From assembly GCA_002402375.1 (NCBI GenBank), contig DHFT01000058.1:1-20738 (forward strand): a stretch of 20,738 bases of DNA, given 5' to 3'. Made by a program: the position numbers and the translations under genes. Source of the DNA: Elusimicrobia bacterium UBA4817 (lineage in GTDB: Bacteria > Elusimicrobiota > UBA8919). The notes under the pieces are model-generated. The model worked only from the letters and a program-made list of their open reading frames with translations, did no database searches and was not told where the DNA came from. Below, one piece after another: positions 16,413 through 20,738 of this stretch (within the stretch, counting starts at the first letter, position 1; every line of letters begins with the position of its first letter).

Positions 16413-17631
16413 CCTTTCCGTCCTCTGACCTGTAATTTTTGAACATCGCTTCCAGGAACCTGTTCGTTATGTACGGGACCTGTGTAACGAAATCATTCGA
16501 ACCGCTTCTGACTATGCACCGGCCGGCTATATGCGGGAGTCCTGCAGCCGATGCATCTCCTAATATCGCGAGCGACGAGCCGGTGTCGGTCATCCGGAAG
16601 GCAATCCGGGTTGCGAGATTCTCTCTTATCTGCGCCTTGATAATATCCACCGTTGGCTTCTGTGTCGCACATATTAAGTGAATCCCGGTCGCTCTGCTCA
16701 GCCGCGCAATAATCGAAAGACACTTCTCTATTTCCGCAACGAGTTCTTTTGCCGGCTTCGTGGAATCAATCGGACTCAACAGTTCTGCGACTTCATCCGC
16801 TATGACAAATATACGCGGCGGCTGCTTATCCGGTTTCATCGCGCTTATTTTTGCCGCCCCGCAGTTGCGAAGAATCTGTATCCGTTCGTAATGTACCTGG
16901 ACCAGCCGTTGCAGCACTTTCAGCGCAAACTCCTGGCTTGTTATAATAGGTATCTTGCGGGATTTTATCCAACTGAAATCAATGCCGCCTTTAAGGTCTA
17001 TCACGCAGGCGAGATGTTTTTGATACATAATCTGACAGAGCAGATATTTTATCAATACTGTCTTGCCGCCGCCGCTTGTTCCGCCGATTAAAACGTGGAT
17101 GAGGTCATCGTAGCCGAAGCCGACATCCATATCGCCGAAAGTTCTGCCGAAACATATGAAATCATCGTAAAAATATGCAGAACCAAAGTGTGGGGTTCCC
17201 TGTGTAAATTGGGTGAGGGAGAGGAAATCTGGGATGTCAATTTGCCACCTTTCGGGTAATGCCTTCCTTGTGGTTACTATACTCAATATGCTGGGGTTAC
17301 GCGGATGCTGATTCATCGCATAAATGTATTCGCCAAGTGATGACTCCAAAGCGAACCTTTTGTCTTGAAAGTCCTGTAGTGTCCAGCCGCCTAATGAAGT
17401 GTTCACAATGTATCCTTTCATATCCGGAAATCCTTTAACTTTTAATATGTTCCTTACCACAGGAATTACAGCAGTCAATTTATTGAAACCCCATTCTATG
17501 AAGCCGCCTTTCTTGAAAACATAACCGATATTCCTTGATACATTTATATGTCCTATCCATACCGAATAACTATACACACTTACACCATAAATCAACATCA
17601 AAATTCCCAACAAAACTATACGCTCTAACAT
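16366..17631 (-). CDS. FtsK/SpoIIIE-type DNA-translocating ATPase
   Basis: A 421-residue protein with one N-terminal hydrophobic segment (IVLLGILMLIYGVSVYSYSV, residues 5-24) and a single FtsK/SpoIIIE ATPase domain. Walker A GGTSGGGKT is at 183-191, the strand CVIDLKGGIDF at 209-219, and Walker B FVIADE at 275-280. SRATGIHLICATQKP at about 312-326 is a family hallmark. AAGGTGAG lies just before the ATG at 17631. Much shorter than chromosomal FtsK and lacking the gamma DNA-reading domain, it resembles the FtsK-like ATPases of mobile elements (as in ICEBs1 ConQ or Tcp systems). The window also encodes a separate VirD4-type coupling protein, so this ATPase may deliver the relaxase-DNA complex, move DNA during replication, or be a second coupling protein. 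Confidence 0.9.
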   Translation of the reverse strand: MLERIVLLGILMLIYGVSVYSYSVWIGHINVSRNIGYVFKKGGFIEWGFNKLTAVIPVVRNILKVKGFPDMKGYIVNTSLGGWTLQDFQDKRFALESSLGEYIYAMNQHPRNPSILSIVTTRKALPERWQIDIPDFLSLTQFTQGTPHFGSAYFYDDFICFGRTFGDMDVGFGYDDLIHVLIGGTSGGGKTVLIKYLLCQIMYQKHLACVIDLKGGIDFSWIKSRKIPIITSQEFALKVLQRLVQVHYERIQILRNCGAAKISAMKPDKQPPRIFVIADEVAELLSPIDSTKPAKELVAEIEKCLSIIARLSRATGIHLICATQKPTVDIIKAQIRENLATRIAFRMTDTGSSLAILGDASAAGLPHIAGRCIVRSGSNDFVTQVPYITNRFLEAMFKNYRSEDGKDGEVSEENNQALAAV

Positions 17632-17790
17632 AACTCACCTTACTAACTTACCTAAAAACTCAACTCAAAAAAATAATGAAAAAACTATTACTAAAAACTA
17701 ACTCACCACACAACCGAAACCACATCTACTTCTCACACTACTACTACCAACCGAACACCCAATCTGATACCCAATTTACACAGGGTCTGG
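17632..17790 (-). promoter_or_regulatory. Long C-depleted 5' leader of the FtsK-like gene
   Basis: In the 120 bases 17641-17760 the plus strand has only 3 G against 38 C, so the sense RNA reading into the FtsK-like gene is almost free of C and rich in U, G and A. Words such as GTAGTAGTAGTGTGAG and GAGTTGAGTTTTTAG recur. No gene is evident. I could not identify a convincing -35/-10 pair. Such composition gives an RNA with little secondary structure, or marks strand asymmetry near an origin. Confidence 0.45.
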
Positions 17791-17851
17791 GCAGTCGTTT
17801 GGGCAAGGGTGGTCAAGAGCGGTTTTAACACAGAAAACCTGCTTTCAAGTT

Positions 17852-17928
17852 CGGCAAGAAAACCGCAAAGGTTTCCGCAAAAAAAACGCAACTGTTTCCG
17901 CAAAGAAACCGCAACTGTTTTTTGGCAC
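17852..17928. repeat. 23-bp tandem iteron-like array (CCGCAA boxes every 11-12 bp)
   Basis: CCGCAA (once ACGCAA) begins at 17863, 17875, 17886, 17898 and 17909, with a degenerate CGGCAA at 17852. Steps are therefore 11, 12, 11, 12 and 11. Pairs of boxes form a 23-bp unit, AAACCGCAACTG followed by TTTCCGCAAAG: copy 1 at 17860-17882, copy 2 at 17883-17905, and a partial third copy from 17906. The spacing of about one helical turn and the unit length fit an iteron set bound by an initiator, or an accessory-protein site at a transfer origin. It lies in the largest non-coding gap, between the replication and DNA-processing genes. Confidence 0.7.
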
Positions 17929-17980
17929 AACTCCGGAATTTTACACATCATATCTTATGCTCCGATTCAAATAATTTTAC

Positions 17981-18020
17981 GGGGTTGCCGACCCTGTCCT
18001 GCCAGGGCGTTGACAGCCCT
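17981..18020. other. Cluster of overlapping short hairpins
   Basis: Three short inverted repeats follow one another: GGGT-TGCCG-ACCC (17982-17994), CCCTG-TCCTGC-CAGGG (17992-18007) and AGGGC-GTTGACA-GCCCT (18004-18020). Neighbours share bases, so they cannot all form at once. They lie just after the end of the replication operon. None is followed by a T-run, so terminator function is uncertain. Structure at a nick region or an attenuator are alternatives. Confidence 0.4.
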
Positions 18021-18047
18021 TTCTGATTCAAGTCCCGCAGCACTGTT

Positions 18048-18248
18048 TTAACTGCCCGAACCAGCTGTGCCTGCTACTTTATCTCCGGGTATTCCTTCCG
18101 GGACCTGCCCTGATTTTGTATCGATTTTTTTCTTCATCCGCGAAGCGATTTGGAGCGACCGTTCATACTGCCGCAGCACTTTGAGCTCGGTCAGTTTCGC
18201 CTCGATTTTCTTCTGCACTTGTTCCAGTTCTTTTTCAAGGTCTGCCAT
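18048..18248 (-). CDS. Short coiled-coil protein coupled to repA
   Basis: A 66-residue protein starting at the ATG at 18248 (MADLEKELEQVQKKIEAKLT), with GGAGGCAG about 6 nt upstream. A longer frame from 18284 exists but lacks such a site. Residues 2-40 are one amphipathic, strongly charged helix with heptad spacing, and the remainder is Gly/Ser/Pro rich and probably disordered (ending AGTAGSGS). The start overlaps the end of repA by 14 nt, indicating translational coupling. I recognise no family. Size, charge and position suggest an oligomeric accessory to replication or transfer, without direct proof. Confidence 0.6.
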   Translation of the reverse strand: MADLEKELEQVQKKIEAKLTELKVLRQYERSLQIASRMKKKIDTKSGQVPEGIPGDKVAGTAGSGS

Positions 18249-19638
18249 TGTTTTCTGCCTCCTGTTTGTATTGTTGTATCGCATCCAGTAATGCTAACTC
18301 TCGGCTCATTTTTGAATCGTACCCGCCATACTTTTCTTGCCAAATTTCCTCTGACTTCTGGTCTATTTTTTTCTGTTCAGATTGTGAAAGGGAAAAATAA
18401 TATTTTTTTAGTTCTGCCTGTTCCTGTTTTTCTTGTTCCCGCTGTGCCTCTTCCTGCTTATGGGCTGCCTCTTGTTGTGTTTGTATTTGTTTCTGTTTTT
18501 CTTGGTTTTCCAACTGCTTTATTACCTTATTTTTATATGTTGTCAGGAGATAGCCGATGTAGTCCGGCTTCAATTTGGACGCGCTGGCTTCGAGTTGAAC
18601 AAGGTCCATAATAATTGCTGATTTTTCATAGCCATACTGTTTAATCAGCCGCTCAACATTCTCTATCTCTCGGATACTGGGAGAGGGGGGATTATCACCG
18701 AAAAAATTCTTCCGGACAATGCAGGCAAGTTCCGTTGACTGCTGCCTTACTGTTTTAATACTGCTTACTCCTTTGACATACATAACCCGTTTGCCGCTTT
18801 CATTTTTTTCTTCCTCACCGCTTTTATAATCATAATAATACCAATCTGCTAAATATTCCCATGGTTCTAATTCTTTATGTGCTTTGTCTAATTCACGCTT
18901 TAACTGAGCAAGATTATATCCAGTACTCATACCAAGATGATTGAAACACAAGTCCTTAATGCCATAATGAACACTTTTTCTTTTGTATAACTCTTTATCC
19001 AGAAATCGGTAAAGCCGTTTTGTCAGCGGCCGCTTAAACGAAAAGTATTCATTAAGATCTATAAATTTTATAAAACCGTGTCGGGCTGATTCTAAAATAA
19101 CTTTGCTGAATCTTACCGAGTTGAAAGACATATCCCATAAATGGCTGTCTATGTCGCTGTTACCGGTTTTTTTGCCGTAGATGCTGAAATCCTCAATGAT
19201 ATGAAAACCTTTAAGCATCGGAACAAGACATCTTTTTTTGTTATCATAAAAAGTATGTTCGGCTATAACCGATGCGCCTAACAACCGTATGAGTGACATA
19301 TTATGCGCATCGTAATAATTACCCTGTCTGTTCCATCCTAATATTTTGAATAATTCGCCGTATGTATAATGCACCTCATCACTGCCGCCGGGTTCAAAAC
19401 AGCCCTGCTGTTTTGCCAGGCAAAAAAAGGATAATAGCACATCATTGTCAATTGCATTCGGGATACCATATGTTAGCGAACCGTCTACAGTCCATTTGCA
19501 CTTTACTAATTTGCCTTGTATCTTTTTTGTATAATTTATTTTTATCGGCTTCATACACTTTTCTTTGGTAAGTGCAGTGAGTGGAAAAGTCGCAAGATTC
19601 ATCTCGTCCTTGCCTTCATTTCGTTTAACTTGTTTCAT
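18235..19638 (-). CDS. repA: RepA-type plasmid replication initiator (replication initiator protein A family)
   Basis: A 467-residue protein. Family signatures are DEMNLATFPL at residues 11-20, SLTYGIPNAIDNDVLLSFF at 54-72, the YTYGELFKILGW helix near 91-102, and PLTKRLYRFLDK at 204-215. These match the RPA/RepA group of plasmid initiators (winged-helix proteins related in role to TrfA). Residues ~385-440 are a Gln/Glu/Lys-rich coiled-coil linker, with a short conserved-looking tail after it. The ATG at 19638 follows the upstream gene's TAG by 8 nt and has only a weak AGG nearby. ATG 13 at 19602 has AAGG upstream, but starting there would cut into the DEMNL motif. Such proteins bind iterons at oriV and load host replication proteins. 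Two iteron-like arrays flank this operon (17852-17928 and 20540-20690). Confidence 0.88.
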   Translation of the reverse strand: MKQVKRNEGKDEMNLATFPLTALTKEKCMKPIKINYTKKIQGKLVKCKWTVDGSLTYGIPNAIDNDVLLSFFCLAKQQGCFEPGGSDEVHYTYGELFKILGWNRQGNYYDAHNMSLIRLLGASVIAEHTFYDNKKRCLVPMLKGFHIIEDFSIYGKKTGNSDIDSHLWDMSFNSVRFSKVILESARHGFIKFIDLNEYFSFKRPLTKRLYRFLDKELYKRKSVHYGIKDLCFNHLGMSTGYNLAQLKRELDKAHKELEPWEYLADWYYYDYKSGEEEKNESGKRVMYVKGVSSIKTVRQQSTELACIVRKNFFGDNPPSPSIREIENVERLIKQYGYEKSAIIMDLVQLEASASKLKPDYIGYLLTTYKNKVIKQLENQEKQKQIQTQQEAAHKQEEAQREQEKQEQAELKKYYFSLSQSEQKKIDQKSEEIWQEKYGGYDSKMSRELALLDAIQQYKQEAENNGRP

Positions 19639-19646
19639 ATAGATAC

Positions 19647-20453
19647 CTAATTTTTTATTAACTCCTCGAGTATTTCTATGGTTGATTTACTGTAAGGCGC
19701 TATTATTTCTTTCAATTTTTCTCTGTCTTTTTCTGTCCATTTTCCAGTCGCTTTTTTCACATCCGCTACATATCTACCGGATATTTTTGAGCGCTGACTC
19801 GCGTATTTTCGGCGGATTTCAACGCACTTTTTCAAAATATCCACCTGTTCCTGAATTATAAAATATTTTGGCCACTGCTTTTCCGGAATTAATTCCTTAA
19901 GTCTTTTCAATAATTTATCAAAATACCAACTGACTCCGATACCAATTTCTTCACATGCTTTATATTTATCCGGATATGGCTTAAGTCCTTCATTGCTTAT
20001 GGAGAAAAATTCTTTTAATATTTCTATCTGCTTTTTTGTATAGAAAAACTCATTTTTTTCAGGAGAATATTTTGGTTCAAATCTTTCAAATTCATAGATA
20101 AGTTCTCCGCATAGACAATAGATATCGCCTTCACTAGCACCTACTTCCTGAAGCATTTCTGGTGTCATTCCGCGATACCACCATTTTTCTGTTTCCACCA
20201 GTTCATTGTTGATGATTTCCTTATAACCGTTTTTAATATCCTTTATAATGCTTTGAATTTCCGATAATGCGTATTCTTTAAGTGTTGTTTCATCTTCACC
20301 TTCGCAGCCGCAACTATATATTTTAGTCCATTTATTTTCATTTTTATTAAACCAGTATATGTCATAACCACAAAGGGAACCGTAGTCACGGTTATAAGTT
20401 ATTTTTGCTTTCCAGTCTTCCGGCCAATTAATCTTCTTATTTGAATTTTTCAT
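19647..20453 (-). CDS. Unrecognised protein with possible homeodomain-like HTH and CxC motifs
   Basis: A 268-residue protein that I cannot place in a family. Two CxC pairs (C48/C50 in YSCGCEGE and C113/C115 in IYCLCGEL) could bind metal or be redox active. Residues ~137-192 (FYTKKQIEILKEFFS, then PYPDKYKACEEIGIGVSWYF, then DKLLKRL) have the spacing of a homeodomain-like helix-turn-helix. The C-terminal 70 residues are basic and helical (KYASQRSKISGRYVADVKKA). The gene lies directly between the iteron-like repeats and repA and ends 8 nt before repA starts, so the two are likely co-transcribed. Control of replication or copy number is a reasonable guess. There is no clear Shine-Dalgarno site before the ATG at 20453, so the transcript could be leaderless or the true start could differ. 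Confidence 0.65.
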   Translation of the reverse strand: MKNSNKKINWPEDWKAKITYNRDYGSLCGYDIYWFNKNENKWTKIYSCGCEGEDETTLKEYALSEIQSIIKDIKNGYKEIINNELVETEKWWYRGMTPEMLQEVGASEGDIYCLCGELIYEFERFEPKYSPEKNEFFYTKKQIEILKEFFSISNEGLKPYPDKYKACEEIGIGVSWYFDKLLKRLKELIPEKQWPKYFIIQEQVDILKKCVEIRRKYASQRSKISGRYVADVKKATGKWTEKDREKLKEIIAPYSKSTIEILEELIKN

Positions 20454-20499
20454 ATGTTAAAAACGCTGTTTTTTGTTGTTTTTGCTTAAAATCACCTGC

Positions 20500-20738
20500 G
20501 CCAGCAGAGTTTACTATATTTATATACAGTACCTTCAGAGACGATAAAAGGTGTATAGCTTAACTCCAAATCTGTCTAAAAAGGTGTATAGCTTAACTCA
20601 TAACCGGTATTACTTCAAACCTGCTTCCGACGATGCAGGGTGTATAGCTTAACTCATAAACTTGACCTTTTAAACGGCTCTCCGACGATGACAACTCTTA
20701 AAACTTGCCCCTTTTGTTGTTCGCATAAGGTATCTTAT
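20500..20738. repeat. Three 17-bp iteron-like repeats: candidate origin and autoregulatory region
   Basis: GGTGTATAGCTTAACTC occurs exactly at 20550-20566, 20583-20599 and 20639-20655. The last two copies extend to 21 bp with ATAA. A GACGAT box lies precisely 4 nt before copies 1 and 3 (20540-20545 and 20629-20634). TCCGACGATG is also repeated at 20626-20635 and 20681-20690, 55 bp apart. Start-to-start distances are 33 and 56 bp, both close to whole helical turns. An AT-rich segment (20508-20527) containing TATAAATATAGT on the minus strand lies next to copy 1 and could serve as melting region or -10 element. No DnaA box was seen. Position upstream of the repA operon supports origin or operator function. 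The right edge may cut further repeats. Confidence 0.75.

Noticed and set aside
17733..17951. A 72-codon minus-strand frame in the large gap, with a GGAG-like site before its start
   Set aside because: It runs through the CCGCAA tandem array and the C-depleted tract. Its translation is low-complexity (ending RLVVVV) and follows the repeat pattern, so it is better explained as chance reading of non-coding DNA. A real gene is not excluded.
17948..18043. A short minus-strand frame from a GTG reading LRDLNQKGLSTPWQDRVG, reminiscent of serine-recombinase wording
   Set aside because: Only about 31 codons, with a stop just upstream of the region in the same frame and no catalytic domain. The resemblance is too short to call a recombinase remnant.
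20550..20655. CRISPR-like spaced repeats
   Set aside because: There are only three 17-bp copies with unequal gaps of 16 and 39 bp, and no cas genes. An iteron or operator set beside a replication operon fits better.
1..20738. Possible terminal overlap indicating a complete circular molecule
   Set aside because: The first and last tens of bases share no sequence, and the leftmost gene is cut, so the window is not shown to be a closed circle.

Overview
The window is 20.7 kb of a conjugative replicon, either a plasmid or an integrative and conjugative element. All convincing genes lie on the minus strand, so transcription runs from right to left. The host is probably a Gram-negative, double-membraned bacterium. 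Supporting signs are an outer-membrane beta-barrel protein, AxA-type signal peptides, strong AGGAGG Shine-Dalgarno sites, and a very large secreted Kelch/fibronectin-III protein ending in a YPNPFNP FlgD-like domain. That protein style and the moderate GC content suggest an uncultivated lineage such as Elusimicrobiota or a relative. The taxonomic guess is inference only.

Layout in transcription order. (1) 20738-20454: a candidate origin/control region with three 17-bp iteron-like repeats. (2) 20453-18048: replication block with an unrecognised protein that may carry a helix-turn-helix, a RepA-family replication initiator, and a short coiled-coil protein. (3) 18047-17632: a 416-bp non-coding stretch with a 23-bp tandem iteron-like array, overlapping hairpins and a leader almost free of C on the transcribed sense. 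(4) 17631-14977: DNA-processing block with an FtsK/SpoIIIE-type ATPase, a small membrane protein, a replication-relaxation family protein that is the best relaxase candidate, and a second membrane protein. (5) 14977-13160: a VirD4/TraG-type coupling protein. (6) 13123-4494: a ~2,200-residue secreted surface protein and a PorV/UPF0164-like outer-membrane barrel fused to TPRs. (7) 4494-1: a type IV secretion operon in canonical order, with a small membrane protein, VirB2/TrbC-like pilin, VirB3/TrbD-like protein, VirB4 ATPase, VirB5/TrbJ-like protein, and a VirB6/TrbL-like protein cut by the left edge.

The genes fit one programme: replicate the element, nick and deliver its DNA to the coupling ATPase, and pass it through a VirB/Trb-like channel. 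The unusual part is the surface module between the coupling protein and the channel genes. A giant adhesin-like protein with a type IX-like C-terminal domain sits directly upstream of a PorV-like barrel, which suggests a mating-contact or surface-exclusion apparatus acquired by the transfer operon. Palindromic TGCCAGCA/TGCTGGCA elements occur at the 5' ends of three genes, and one appears to have inserted in frame inside a signal peptide. VirB7-VirB11 homologues, partition genes, an integrase and toxin-antitoxin genes are not visible. The channel genes may continue beyond the left edge.
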